A stretch of DNA of 64,000 nucleotides from contig JADJWF010000002.1 in assembly GCA_016716505.1 (NCBI GenBank), forward strand, positions 186,001 to 250,000, read 5' to 3'. Positions 1-7,889 of this stretch are shown piece after piece. The notes beneath the pieces were generated by a model. The model worked only from the letters and a program-made list of their open reading frames with translations. It had not been told where the DNA came from and made no database searches. The stretch comes from Verrucomicrobiota bacterium. Lineage in GTDB: Bacteria > Verrucomicrobiota > Verrucomicrobiia > Limisphaerales > J093. Each line of letters starts with the position of its first letter. Position 1 is the stretch's first letter. Both the position numbers and the translations under genes were made by a program.

Positions 1-136
1 CCAGCATCCGCGTCCAAACCACTTCCAGTACCAGGCTCGTGAAACCGGACCCGGCGAAAAGCCAGAGCACCAGCGAGCGGCATCTTCGGGAGGCGGCAGC
101 GTTGCTGGCGGGCCGGCTGGGTGTCCTGCGGCTCAT
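1..136 (-). CDS. Spermidine-synthase-like membrane protein, N-terminal fragment
   Basis: Only the first 45 codons lie in the window; the gene runs off the left edge. From the ATG at 136 the product starts with a short Arg/Ser-rich cytoplasmic stretch and then a hydrophobic segment ending in GFTSLVLEVVWTRML. That stretch matches the first transmembrane helix of the fused MFS/spermidine-synthase-like proteins, which typically open with a G-F-x-x-L-V-x-E-V-V-W-T-R motif. Full-length members have several membrane helices and often a SAM-dependent aminopropyltransferase-like domain, none of which can be seen here. The family call rests on this single motif, so the function is tentative. The 226 bases between this start and the next gene hold nothing I can identify. 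Confidence 0.55.
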   Translation of the reverse strand, partial: MSRRTPSRPASNAAASRRCRSLVLWLFAGSGFTSLVLEVVWTRML

Positions 137-362
137 GGCAATCTGGGTGGCCGCCTTGTAGCGACCCAGCCGCGGAAATCCAAGAGAATCCCGGGCAAAG
201 CCCGCGCTTCGTCCCGGACCACCCAGTCCGGGTCCAAGTCCAAACCCGCCGGCGCGCGAGGCGGGAACAAACGGAGCCGCAACTACGCGGGGCACCGCGT
301 CCGGATTCCCGGCCGCAAGATGCAGGAAAGAGAGGACGAGCCGGGAACCGCGCTGCCGAGTC

Positions 363-1418
363 TCACAGGCGCTCGCGCACCAGGTGGAAGGTCAGGCGCG
401 AGGCCGTGACCGTGCTGCGGCCCATGAACCAGAGAATCGCCAGCCAGAGCGCCTGCAGTCCCAGCACCACCTCCAGCCGCAGCAACACGGCCAGACCCGC
501 CAGGAGGTGCGGCTGAGTCTCGCCCGCTGGCAGGACCGCCGTGATGAGCACCGCATAGAGCGCGGAGAAAACCGCCATGAACTGATACGCCGAAAGCCGC
601 CCGCCTCCCCGCTGATCCGCCCGCAAGAATTCCGAGCCAAAGCGCCACGCTTGGGATCCGACCACGGCCACCAGGAACGCCGCCGTCGCCTGCCGGTGCA
701 GCAGCAGGGCCGCCGATGCCAGCCCCACCGCGAGCAGCACCACCGAAGTCACCGCCTGGATGGGGAACGTGCCGCTCCCGCGCAGGCCGCCCTCGTAGCT
801 CGCCTTCTTGAGCGGACTGTCGAACACGAACGCAAAACGCATGAGCCAGGGCTGCCAGCGGGCCGGAAAATCCCGGATCGGTTTGCCGTAACAGCAGCCA
901 AAACTGATGCAGGCCAGCCGGCCCAATCCCTCACCCACGGCGTAGGCCGTGCCCAGCGCGGCCAGCGCCGGCACGGTCCAGGACGGGGCCTCGGACGGCA
1001 GTCCGGGGAACCATTGCAGATGCGTCCAGACGATCCACGGGCCGAAGGTAAAACCCAGCAGGGAGGCGCCTGCCACGGTGAAGGTGGAGGATTTCTTCTC
1101 CACCAGGCGCGCCAGCCATCGCGCCCCCGGCACGCTGAGGGCAAGCGTCACCGCCGTCATGCTCAGCGCCGCCGCCAAAGGAATGCCCAACGCGGTCAAC
1201 AACACGAGCGCGAGCGCCGTGCCCACGACGTTGGCCGTGGCGCTCAACACGCCGTACCACGTCAGGTTCAAGCCGCGCCAGCCGCCCGCTTCATCACGGT
1301 CGCGGGGAACGCTGGCGAGGATCTGCCAGCGTTCGCCCGGCAGCACGCGGAACCCCCAGGTCAACACCCCGCCGAAGACGAGGCCCAAGCCGACGACAAA
1401 CAGGTCTTCGCTACTCAT
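363..1418 (-). CDS. Lgt-like (prolipoprotein diacylglyceryl transferase family) membrane protein
   Basis: A 351-residue polytopic membrane protein with about seven hydrophobic segments. Around residues 160-178 it carries GRLACISFGCCYGKP, which sits where canonical Lgt has its G-R-x-G-N-F-x-N-G-E signature. Lgt transfers diacylglycerol from phosphatidylglycerol to prolipoprotein cysteines. This protein belongs to the divergent Lgt-like branch with a G-C-C-Y-G core, whose substrate is not established, so I do not assign the symbol lgt. The open frame extends further upstream, but the ATG at 1418 overlaps the psd stop (ATGAGTAG), which indicates translational coupling and fixes the start. It is the last gene of a minus-strand run: large hypothetical, psd, Lgt-like. 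Confidence 0.7.
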   Translation of the reverse strand: MSSEDLFVVGLGLVFGGVLTWGFRVLPGERWQILASVPRDRDEAGGWRGLNLTWYGVLSATANVVGTALALVLLTALGIPLAAALSMTAVTLALSVPGARWLARLVEKKSSTFTVAGASLLGFTFGPWIVWTHLQWFPGLPSEAPSWTVPALAALGTAYAVGEGLGRLACISFGCCYGKPIRDFPARWQPWLMRFAFVFDSPLKKASYEGGLRGSGTFPIQAVTSVVLLAVGLASAALLLHRQATAAFLVAVVGSQAWRFGSEFLRADQRGGGRLSAYQFMAVFSALYAVLITAVLPAGETQPHLLAGLAVLLRLEVVLGLQALWLAILWFMGRSTVTASRLTFHLVRERL

Positions 1419-2544
1419 GGCCGATGGGTTGCAGAACGGTTTCGAGACTCGAACGTGGAACATGTGCGACCGCCTCCCCGACCGGAGACGCTTCCCGGAA
1501 CGGGGCCGGCCGGCCAGGAAGGGCAATTCGCCGGGGCGGCCGGGCCAGCCCGAGGCTGCTGCGCACGGCCAAGTCCGTCTCGACCTGTGGATGGCCAAAG
1601 GCTGCGCTGAACCGCGATTGCACATCCACCCGCGCCTGGTTGCGGGTCAGGTCAGGATCGAACGCGACGCGCCCCCGCTCGAACAGCAGCACCACCGTGC
1701 TGGAGCCGGGCCGGAACAAGCTCTTGGGCGCCCCGCGCCGCAGAAACATTCCCGCCTCAACCGGCCGCGGATGGTCGTAGCGTTCGTCGCTGTAGCACTG
1801 GACCACTTCACCGATCATCAGCGCCACGACCTCGACCATGATGACCAGCCCCGCGCGGCTGCCGCCGGGGACGTCGGTGTCAATGACCGTGATCGCCCGC
1901 CGGTTCTTCGCATGGAGCCCGGCGGCGCGCACCAGGGCAAACGGGTTGCACGAGTGACAGGCCCCCTCGATTTCGTAGAACGCCACCACCCGACCCGAAA
2001 CCGGCAGATGGTTGTAGTGGTATTTGTCCGGCGTGAGCCGAAACACCGCGCCATCCGCGTGGTGGAAGCGTTCGCGCCACGGCCCGGCGGCCGGTCCGAG
2101 GAGTTCATCCAGGGTAAAGAACTTCTCCTTGAGGAAGAGCAGCGAGTCCGGGTCCAGCGAGACCAGCAAGACCCGTGAATCCGCCGGGGAGACAACCACC
2201 GTTTCCGGTCCGGGCAGCGGACGGACCTCCCAGTAACGAATCCGGCGCTCGAAAACCTTGCGCGGCGAGTCGAGCGTTTGGGGATCGTCCAGGCACTCCG
2301 CGGGATCGGCCCCGAGCTGACGAAGCAGGGTGAGCCCGCACGTCCGCCGGTTGCCGAGGTACAGATCGTAGCGCAATGCCCCCAAGAGCCGGGTGAACCG
2401 GCGACTTGTCAGCGCGCGCATCAGCCGTCCGGGCTCTTCCCGCTCGCGCGCGTACAGCCACCGAATGAACCCGTCGGCCACGAGTTGCTCCGTGCGGATG
2501 GCACCGGTGCTTCGCTCCACGTACTGGTGCTCAATGGCAATCAT
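1411..2544 (-). CDS. psd: Phosphatidylserine decarboxylase
   Basis: A 377-residue protein of the pyruvoyl-dependent phosphatidylserine decarboxylase family, which converts phosphatidylserine to phosphatidylethanolamine at the inner membrane. Near residues 175-190 it has the family core YHYNHLPVSGRVV, equivalent to the F-x-x-x-Y-H-x-x-H-x-P-x-x-G motif. Near residue 280 lies FRPGSSTVVLLFE. This is the self-cleavage site: cleavage at the Gly-Ser bond would create the pyruvoyl prosthetic group on the alpha chain. The C-terminal extension after that motif (about 85 residues, Pro/Arg-rich) is longer than usual. It starts 18 bases after the large hypothetical gene and overlaps the Lgt-like gene, so the three are probably co-transcribed. 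Confidence 0.85.
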   Translation of the reverse strand: MIAIEHQYVERSTGAIRTEQLVADGFIRWLYAREREEPGRLMRALTSRRFTRLLGALRYDLYLGNRRTCGLTLLRQLGADPAECLDDPQTLDSPRKVFERRIRYWEVRPLPGPETVVVSPADSRVLLVSLDPDSLLFLKEKFFTLDELLGPAAGPWRERFHHADGAVFRLTPDKYHYNHLPVSGRVVAFYEIEGACHSCNPFALVRAAGLHAKNRRAITVIDTDVPGGSRAGLVIMVEVVALMIGEVVQCYSDERYDHPRPVEAGMFLRRGAPKSLFRPGSSTVVLLFERGRVAFDPDLTRNQARVDVQSRFSAAFGHPQVETDLAVRSSLGLARPPRRIALPGRPAPFREASPVGEAVAHVPRSSLETVLQPIGHE

Positions 2545-2562
2545 AGTCAGCCCGTGGAGCGC

Positions 2563-4473
2563 TCAGGGTGCCTCCGACAGCAGGAATTGCCCGGCCAGAC
2601 AGACCAGTAAGCGGACCGCGGCGGCGACGTGCCGCGGCGGCAGGTCGTCGGTTTCCCAACCCTTTTCCAGAAGGTCGAGAAGCCCGCTCACTTCCGGACT
2701 ACCCAGGGCCTTCAGGTCGCCGGTCATCTGGCGTGCGATCGCCTCCCGCCCGACAGCCGGCAGCGAGTTCCACAGTTCCCTGACCGCCCGAAATCCTTCC
2801 CGGCAGCGGTCGCGCCGCAGCGTCTCGCGGTAGTAGCGTTCCGCCGCGCGATTGAACTCCCCGCTGGGAATGGACAGCGGATCCCTGCCGCCTGCCAGGT
2901 CGCTGATCCCGCGCAAGAGGCGGCCTTCCGCGCTGTTTTCCGCCGGCTGGCGAAGGCGGGACTCGAGATCGCTGACGACGTCACTCAACTCGAGCCAGTT
3001 GATCAGGTCTCCGCCCCGTTCACGCAGGTACCGCACCAAGGCGAGTTGCCAGGCGCGCAGCGGGACCCGCCAGCAGCCGGGATAACGCCGGCTGGCCCGC
3101 ACCCCGTCACAACGCTCCGCCAGGCGCCGGAGCAACCAGTCGGGCGTCTGCTGCCGGATGAAAACGGTCGGCACCCCGATGGCAGCCGCAAAGACGATCT
3201 GCCGGCGTTCCGATTCCACCAACGGGTCGTCCGGGATCATCTCCGGAGTGAGCTCACCGCGAATGATCTCCTGATGCGCCAGAGCGGTCAGCAGGCTCTG
3301 CAATTCGGCGGCCGGCGCGAGGTCACCTTCGAGCGACGCGAACAAGCTGTACCAGCGCCCCTCGAAGCCGCTGAAGCCCATGCGCGCGTACTCCCGTTGG
3401 CGATGAAACAGGTACAGGGACAGCCGACGATCGAAGACGCCCATGCGCTCCAGGTCCGCCTTGAGGCGGTCGGCGTTACCCAGCTCGCCATCGAGCGCCG
3501 GATGCTGATCGGTGGACATCACGCAGGCGAGGTAGCCGATCAGGCGGGCATCCGGCACCACATCCCCGCGCAAACCGAACACGCGGCTGAACAGGTCATC
3601 CATCCACGGCGGTCCCCACGGGGTCCACCGCCAGCCGAAGCGCCGCAGGTGAGCCTTCTTGCGCCAGCGCCGCCACAACATGCGCAGGTGGGAGAAATCC
3701 AGTTCGTGCGGCAGGAAGCCGAGGGCGCGCTCCGGATGAAAATCGTGGAAGGACAACCGCCGGGGCGCCGCGGAATACACGCCGGGAAACAAGGGCAGGA
3801 AGTGCTCGACGAACTTGGTCACCAGATCGCCCACCCGCTTTTCCCCGGCTGGGCCGAAACCGCTGTGGGGGTCGGCCAGGGCGGCCGTCAGACGCCGGCT
3901 GCCGAGGGTGAGATGGGTGCCGTTGTTCGCCAGGCTGAGGCTGCTGGTGGTGGGGAGGAGCACCAGGTTGTTGTTCACGATCCCCGCTTCGCGAAGCTTG
4001 CGCAGGGCGTTGAGCTGGCTGCGGGATAGCACCTCATGGCACAGGTGCATGTACCGCATCTTTTCCTCGCCGCGCCGCCAGCCAGACAGGCAGGGCGACA
4101 TCATCAATTCCCGGTAGAAGGAGTCCGAGACGCACTCGTTGAGTTCGTCCTGGCGCACCGGCGGCAGCGGAGAGGCAAAGACCGCCGGACGCTGGCCGTG
4201 GCGCCGCAACTCGAAGGCTTCCTCGGCGTACCGCACCAGCAACTGCGCGAGCAGAAATCGCATCGCCGCCTCGCGCGCGAGTTGCCGCCCGAGACCGCCC
4301 AACTGGCTGCCCCGCGCGAGGAACAGCGAACTGGTTTCCGGCGAGGTGTTGTCGCTCGTGAACACGGCGCTCAAGCGACGCCCCAGGCACGCCACCTCGC
4401 GGCCCGTCAGGCCCGCCTCATCGGTCGCCTGCACCAGCGCCAGTTTCAGGAGGTAGCTCACCGGCACGCGCAA
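2563..4473 (-). CDS. Conserved hypothetical protein, C-terminal 636 residues (after in-frame UGA)
   Basis: This frame continues, without any shift, the frame of the 4474-4953 segment; the two are separated only by a TGA at 4476-4474. The first codon after the stop is TTG, followed directly by RVPVSYLLKLAL. Read through the stop, this forms a smooth sequence with the preceding DRFFLPVNGER, so I think both pieces encode one protein of 796 codons. The segment is soluble-looking, rich in Arg and Leu, with no transmembrane helix and no enzyme motif I recognise. Its strict position 18 bases upstream of psd suggests a link to phospholipid metabolism, but that is inference. Alternatively, it could be translated on its own by reinitiation at the TTG, or at the nearby in-frame GTG codons at 4467 or 4461. 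Confidence 0.6.
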   Translation of the reverse strand: MRVPVSYLLKLALVQATDEAGLTGREVACLGRRLSAVFTSDNTSPETSSLFLARGSQLGGLGRQLAREAAMRFLLAQLLVRYAEEAFELRRHGQRPAVFASPLPPVRQDELNECVSDSFYRELMMSPCLSGWRRGEEKMRYMHLCHEVLSRSQLNALRKLREAGIVNNNLVLLPTTSSLSLANNGTHLTLGSRRLTAALADPHSGFGPAGEKRVGDLVTKFVEHFLPLFPGVYSAAPRRLSFHDFHPERALGFLPHELDFSHLRMLWRRWRKKAHLRRFGWRWTPWGPPWMDDLFSRVFGLRGDVVPDARLIGYLACVMSTDQHPALDGELGNADRLKADLERMGVFDRRLSLYLFHRQREYARMGFSGFEGRWYSLFASLEGDLAPAAELQSLLTALAHQEIIRGELTPEMIPDDPLVESERRQIVFAAAIGVPTVFIRQQTPDWLLRRLAERCDGVRASRRYPGCWRVPLRAWQLALVRYLRERGGDLINWLELSDVVSDLESRLRQPAENSAEGRLLRGISDLAGGRDPLSIPSGEFNRAAERYYRETLRRDRCREGFRAVRELWNSLPAVGREAIARQMTGDLKALGSPEVSGLLDLLEKGWETDDLPPRHVAAAVRLLVCLAGQFLLSEAP

Positions 4474-4953
4474 TCACCGCTCGCCATTGACGGGCAGGAA
4501 GAAGCGGTCGCAATCCGCGCGCGTGCCCCGTTCAGGCTGAGACTTGTCCGCCAGCAGGTCCTCGGCGAGCGCTCGGGTCGCGGCGGGGTTCAGCGACCGC
4601 TCCGGGAGACGCACCCAACTGTTCTCCCACCAACCGTCGCGATTGCCGGCGAGAAACTGCTCCAGCCGCGCCACGGCGCCGGGCCGCATTTCACCCCGCC
4701 GCTGGCGCTTGATGAGGTTCGCGTAGAAATCCGAGCTTTCGACGGTCAGCGGCAAATCCACTCGATCACGCCGGCCGGCCACGGCCGCCTGCCACTCGTC
4801 CTCCAGCCCGGCGGTGACATCGTCGCCCACGAAGGGCAACTGATCCACGGCACGACGATCGGCCCGCAACCCCAGCCGCTCCAACGCCTCGCGGGGCGAG
4901 TCACCACGCGCTCGAAATCCGGGCCGCAGGGCGCTGACAGTCGCGTTGTTCAC
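4474..4953 (-). CDS. Conserved hypothetical protein, N-terminal 159 residues (ends at in-frame UGA)
   Basis: The segment starts with GTG at 4953 and stops at TGA 4476-4474, directly in frame with the 636-residue segment that follows. It contains no domain I recognise; the visible features are a charged helix-rich region (SDFYANLIKRQRRGE) and a Trp-rich patch (GWWENSWVRLPERS). The start codon lies inside a tandem 11-bp repeat and has no clear Shine-Dalgarno sequence. That leaves the start uncertain, although an in-frame stop at 4983-4981 excludes anything much longer. Together with the downstream segment this is most simply one gene with a nonsense codon or a base-calling error at codon 160. 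Confidence 0.5.
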   Translation of the reverse strand: MNNATVSALRPGFRARGDSPREALERLGLRADRRAVDQLPFVGDDVTAGLEDEWQAAVAGRRDRVDLPLTVESSDFYANLIKRQRRGEMRPGAVARLEQFLAGNRDGWWENSWVRLPERSLNPAATRALAEDLLADKSQPERGTRADCDRFFLPVNGER

Positions 4954-4967
4954 AACTTGTTCACAAC
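4946..4967 (+). repeat. Perfect tandem 11-bp repeat resembling two DnaA boxes
   Basis: TTGTTCACAAC occurs twice back to back, at 4946-4956 and 4957-4967. Each copy holds a 9-mer TTGTTCACA that fits the relaxed DnaA-box pattern TTGTNCACA found in GC-rich bacteria. Each copy is also nearly palindromic (TTGT/ACAA). The repeat covers the presumed GTG start of the hypothetical gene read leftward. A third, weaker match, TTGCCCACA, is at 5015-5023 in the same intergenic region. Repressor operator is an alternative reading. No dnaA or dnaN gene is nearby. Confidence 0.4.
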
Positions 4968-5194
4968 GAATCTGCGAGGGTCACATTACGGGTGCGTGAC
5001 GGTCTGGTAGCGTCTTGCCCACATTTGCGGTGAAGACCGGGAGAGGAGAGGTTCATGCGGACAGCTCCAGGCCTTCTTCCGCGAAGGCACCTTGGTCCCG
5101 GTGCTCGGCGTGCTCGTCTGGACCAGGAAGCCGCCAGAGTACGACAGGCCGCTCCGCTCGGAGTTACTGCGCCCGCCCCGGGCACCGAAATGGG

Positions 5195-6175
5195 TTACGA
5201 CTCGGCCTTGGAATCGCGACTGGTCAGGTCGCGCACGGCTTGCGCGACTTCCTTGCCCTCGTAGAGCATCGCGTACACTTCATCAATGACCGGCGTGCTG
5301 ACGTCGTGGCGGCGCGCCAATTGCCAGGCCGCCTGCGCCGTGGGGTAGCCTTCCGCCACCGTGATCGAATTCGCCAGCAGGTCGGCCAGCTTTTCACCCC
5401 GACCGAGGCGCTCGCCAAGCGTGCGATTGCGACTCAAACGGGAGAAGCACGTCACCACCAGATCGCCCAGGCCACTCAGGCCGCTGAACGTCTCCGGGTT
5501 TGCCCCGCAGGCCATTCCGAGGCGGCGCATCTCGACGATGGCGCGCGTCACCAGCGCGGCTTTTGAGTTGTCGCCAAAACCGAGGCCGTCGCAAACCCCC
5601 GCGCCAATGGCGATGACGTTCTTCAACGCGCCGCCCAGCTCCACGCCCGTCACGTCCGGGCTGGTGTACACGCGGAAACTGGGCCGATGAAACAGCTCCT
5701 GCACCAGCCGCGCTGCAGCCGCGTCGTGGCTCGCCGCCACTGCTGCGGTGGGAATACCGCGCGCGACTTCCAGCGCCAGCGTGGGACCGGAGAGGGCGAC
5801 GGGGATGGCGCGCGGCGCAACCTCCCGCAAGACGCGAGACATGGTTAGACCGGAGGCAAACTCGATGCCTTTAGTGACGGTGACCGCCGGTCCCCGAAAA
5901 TCGCGCAGTACGGCCGCCACGGTGCGGAACGCTTTGGAGGGCACTGCGAGAATCACCAGCTCCGCATCGCGAGCGGCGGCGGCAGCATCCGCTTCGACCG
6001 CGATGCCCGGCGGCAGGGCAATGCCAGGGAGGTATTTTTCGTTACGCCCGGTGGCCGCGACCACTGCGAGGTTCTCGCGGTCATGGTCCCAGAGCATTAC
6101 GGCATGGCCGGCCGACCGCAAGGCCGCGGCCAGCGCGGTGCCCCATGCTCCGGCCCCGAGGAAGGTGATCTTCAT
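5195..6175 (-). CDS. gpsA: Glycerol-3-phosphate dehydrogenase [NAD(P)+]
   Basis: A 326-residue cytoplasmic enzyme reducing dihydroxyacetone phosphate to sn-glycerol-3-phosphate, the backbone for phospholipids. The N-terminus has the dinucleotide-binding loop GAGAWGTALA at residues 7-16. Further on come TVTKGIEF (about residue 107), the catalytic-lysine region LGGALKNVIAIGAG (about residue 178-191) and the substrate-binding GLSGLGDLVVTC (about residue 228). Length is normal for the family. The open frame runs further upstream, but the ATG at 6175 overlaps the plsY stop as ATGA, so this start is secure. gpsA directly follows plsY, which uses its product. Confidence 0.95.
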   Translation of the reverse strand: MKITFLGAGAWGTALAAALRSAGHAVMLWDHDRENLAVVAATGRNEKYLPGIALPPGIAVEADAAAAARDAELVILAVPSKAFRTVAAVLRDFRGPAVTVTKGIEFASGLTMSRVLREVAPRAIPVALSGPTLALEVARGIPTAAVAASHDAAAARLVQELFHRPSFRVYTSPDVTGVELGGALKNVIAIGAGVCDGLGFGDNSKAALVTRAIVEMRRLGMACGANPETFSGLSGLGDLVVTCFSRLSRNRTLGERLGRGEKLADLLANSITVAEGYPTAQAAWQLARRHDVSTPVIDEVYAMLYEGKEVAQAVRDLTSRDSKAES

Positions 6176-6819
6176 GTCTTCGTCTGCGTGCCCGGCGCTC
6201 GACGACGGGAGAAGCGGTTTTCGGTGCCCGCGCGCAGGCGTTGGATGTTGGCCCGATGTTTGTACACCGCCAAAGCTCCAAGGATGACCGCCAGCCCAAC
6301 GAGGGTGGAACTCGCCCCCGTCAACCAGACCAGCAAAGGCAGCATCGCCGCCGCGACAACGGAGGCCAGTGAAACGTATCGCCAAATCAGGAACACCACC
6401 AGCCACGTGGCCAGGGCCAGCCCCAGCCCCGCCGGGATCAAGATCAACAAAACGCCCGCGCTGGTGGCGATGCCCTTGCCACCCTTGAAGCCCAACCAGC
6501 AGGTGTAGTTGTGACCCAGAATGGCCGCCACGCCCGCCACGATCGCGAGCCACTCCGGGCTGGCATTCGCGCCGCCGGCGAGCCGCGACAGCAACACCGG
6601 CAACACGGCCGTCGCCAGCGCGCCTTTCGCTGCGTCCACCAGCAGGACGAAAATGCCCGCCGGCTTCCCCAAGGCGCGGAACACATTGGTCGCCCCGATG
6701 TTGCCGCTGCCGTACTGGCGGATGTCCACGCCGCGCGCCCGCGCCACCAGATAGCCCGTCGGCACCGAGCCCAACAGGTAGCCCGTCACGGCAGCCACGC
6801 TGTAAAGCACCCAGGTCAC
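6172..6819 (-). CDS. plsY: Glycerol-3-phosphate acyltransferase PlsY
   Basis: A 215-residue integral membrane protein with five to six hydrophobic segments. It transfers an acyl group from acyl-phosphate to glycerol-3-phosphate, making lysophosphatidic acid. The three PlsY motifs are visible: the N-terminal LLGSVPTGYL, then SGNIGATNVFR at residues 38-48, and FKGGKGIATSAGV at about residues 109-121. Its stop overlaps the gpsA start by four bases (ATGA), and it begins 19 bases after the Crp-family gene, so it lies in the same transcript. Confidence 0.95.
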   Translation of the reverse strand: MTWVLYSVAAVTGYLLGSVPTGYLVARARGVDIRQYGSGNIGATNVFRALGKPAGIFVLLVDAAKGALATAVLPVLLSRLAGGANASPEWLAIVAGVAAILGHNYTCWLGFKGGKGIATSAGVLLILIPAGLGLALATWLVVFLIWRYVSLASVVAAAMLPLLVWLTGASSTLVGLAVILGALAVYKHRANIQRLRAGTENRFSRRRAPGTQTKT

Positions 6820-6838
6820 GATGGTCGAGCGAGGCGAT

Positions 6839-7561
6839 CTATTCCCCCAGATTCCGTCGCAGAACGGCGGCCAGCTTCGTTGGCGAGAGCACGGTGATCA
6901 CCCGGCCTTTCACCGCGATCAGGCCGGATTCGCGGAACTTGGCAAGCGTTCGGGAGAAGGTTTCGCTCACGGTCCCCAACTCCGCGGCCAGCACTCGCTT
7001 GGTCATCTTCAACTCGATCGCCACCGGGTTGGTCCCCTCCCGTGACGGGCAGCGTTTGAGCAGCCAGTTGGCGAGGCGGGTCTCGACGTCTTTCAGCGTG
7101 AGATCGTCCAGCAAACCGACCAGCACGCGCAGGTGCTGGCTCATGGCGCCGAGCATCCGCAGCGCCAGCTCCGGGTGGCGGCGCAGCAGCGTGATGAACT
7201 CCGCCTTTTGCACGAGCAACACCTGGCTGGGTTCCAACGCCCGGGCGTCCGCCGGGTAGCCCGTCTCGGTCGCCAGCGTCGCCTCCGCAAACGATTCGCC
7301 CGCGCGGAAGACATGAATGACCTGCTCCTTGCCGCCGGCACCGACGCGGTGGACGTTGATGGAGCCCTGCTGGACAATGTAAAACCCGCGCGACGGTTCC
7401 CCTTCGTGGAACAGGTAGTCCCCCTTCTCCAAGTGCCGGACCACGGTGATGGCGGCGATGTTCTGAAGGTCGGCCACCCCCAGCCCGCCGAACAACTGGC
7501 ACGAGCGAAGGGTGTTGACGAGGGCCGCCTGCTTGAGTTCCGAAAGCTGTTGGGGCGTCAT
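6839..7561 (-). CDS. Crp/Fnr-family transcriptional regulator (DNR/FNR-like)
   Basis: A 240-residue regulator with an N-terminal cyclic-nucleotide-binding-type beta-barrel (about residues 15-130), a dimerisation helix and a C-terminal winged helix-turn-helix (about residues 165-235). The recognition helix reads SETFSRTLAKF. It has the E-x-x-S-R pattern of FNR-type regulators, which predicts TTGAT-type half-sites. The cysteine cluster that binds the iron-sulfur centre in FNR is absent (only isolated Cys residues), which fits DNR/NnrR-like members better. The ATG at 7561 lies four bases after the DUF2249 stop; an upstream extension in frame would overlap that gene and was rejected. DUF2249 genes often accompany DNR-type regulators, which supports a nitrogen-oxide or redox role, but no target gene is seen here. 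Confidence 0.85.
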   Translation of the reverse strand: MTPQQLSELKQAALVNTLRSCQLFGGLGVADLQNIAAITVVRHLEKGDYLFHEGEPSRGFYIVQQGSINVHRVGAGGKEQVIHVFRAGESFAEATLATETGYPADARALEPSQVLLVQKAEFITLLRRHPELALRMLGAMSQHLRVLVGLLDDLTLKDVETRLANWLLKRCPSREGTNPVAIELKMTKRVLAAELGTVSETFSRTLAKFRESGLIAVKGRVITVLSPTKLAAVLRRNLGE

Positions 7562-7565
7562 GACA

Positions 7566-7889
7566 TCATTTCTCAGGAGAGTCGGGGCGGCGGAAAACCA
7601 CCACCCACGCGCCGGCACCAGCCTGCCGGACTTGGAAAACAAAACCGTCGCCGCGCAGTTTTTCGATCAGGGGCGCCGGCAGAAACGGCGCCGTGACTTC
7701 CAGTTCATCTCCAGCGCCGAGACGTTCAGCCGCCTCGAGAAGCCGCGGCAGCGGATTCTCACCGCGATCCAACAGTGGTCGAACGTCAATGCGGGTCGTC
7801 TTCACGGAACAACGCCAGCCGATTGGGGCCAACCTGCGAACGGTGGGTCGCGGAGGAACGCACCGCGGCCGCCGCCCAACCACACGCAT
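7566..7889 (-). CDS. DUF2249 domain-containing protein
   Basis: A small protein whose C-terminal 79 residues form a TusA-like DUF2249 domain. It starts with IDVRPLLDRGENPLPRLLEA, has a central APFLPAPL and ends in a beta-strand AWVVVFRR. DUF2249 proteins occur near denitrification and respiration genes; their biochemical role is unsettled. The ATG at 7889 overlaps the gcvH stop (TAATG), arguing for coupled translation from there (107 residues). The first 28 residues are low-complexity and basic, so a GTG start at 7805 giving only the domain is a real alternative. It sits between gcvH and the Crp-family gene. Confidence 0.7.
   Translation of the reverse strand: MRVVGRRPRCVPPRPTVRRLAPIGWRCSVKTTRIDVRPLLDRGENPLPRLLEAAERLGAGDELEVTAPFLPAPLIEKLRGDGFVFQVRQAGAGAWVVVFRRPDSPEK

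Noticed and set aside
4441..4476. Selenocysteine insertion at the in-frame UGA
   Set aside because: No convincing hairpin with a short G/U-containing loop at the expected distance after the UGA, and the flanking sequence is not a Cys-type redox motif.
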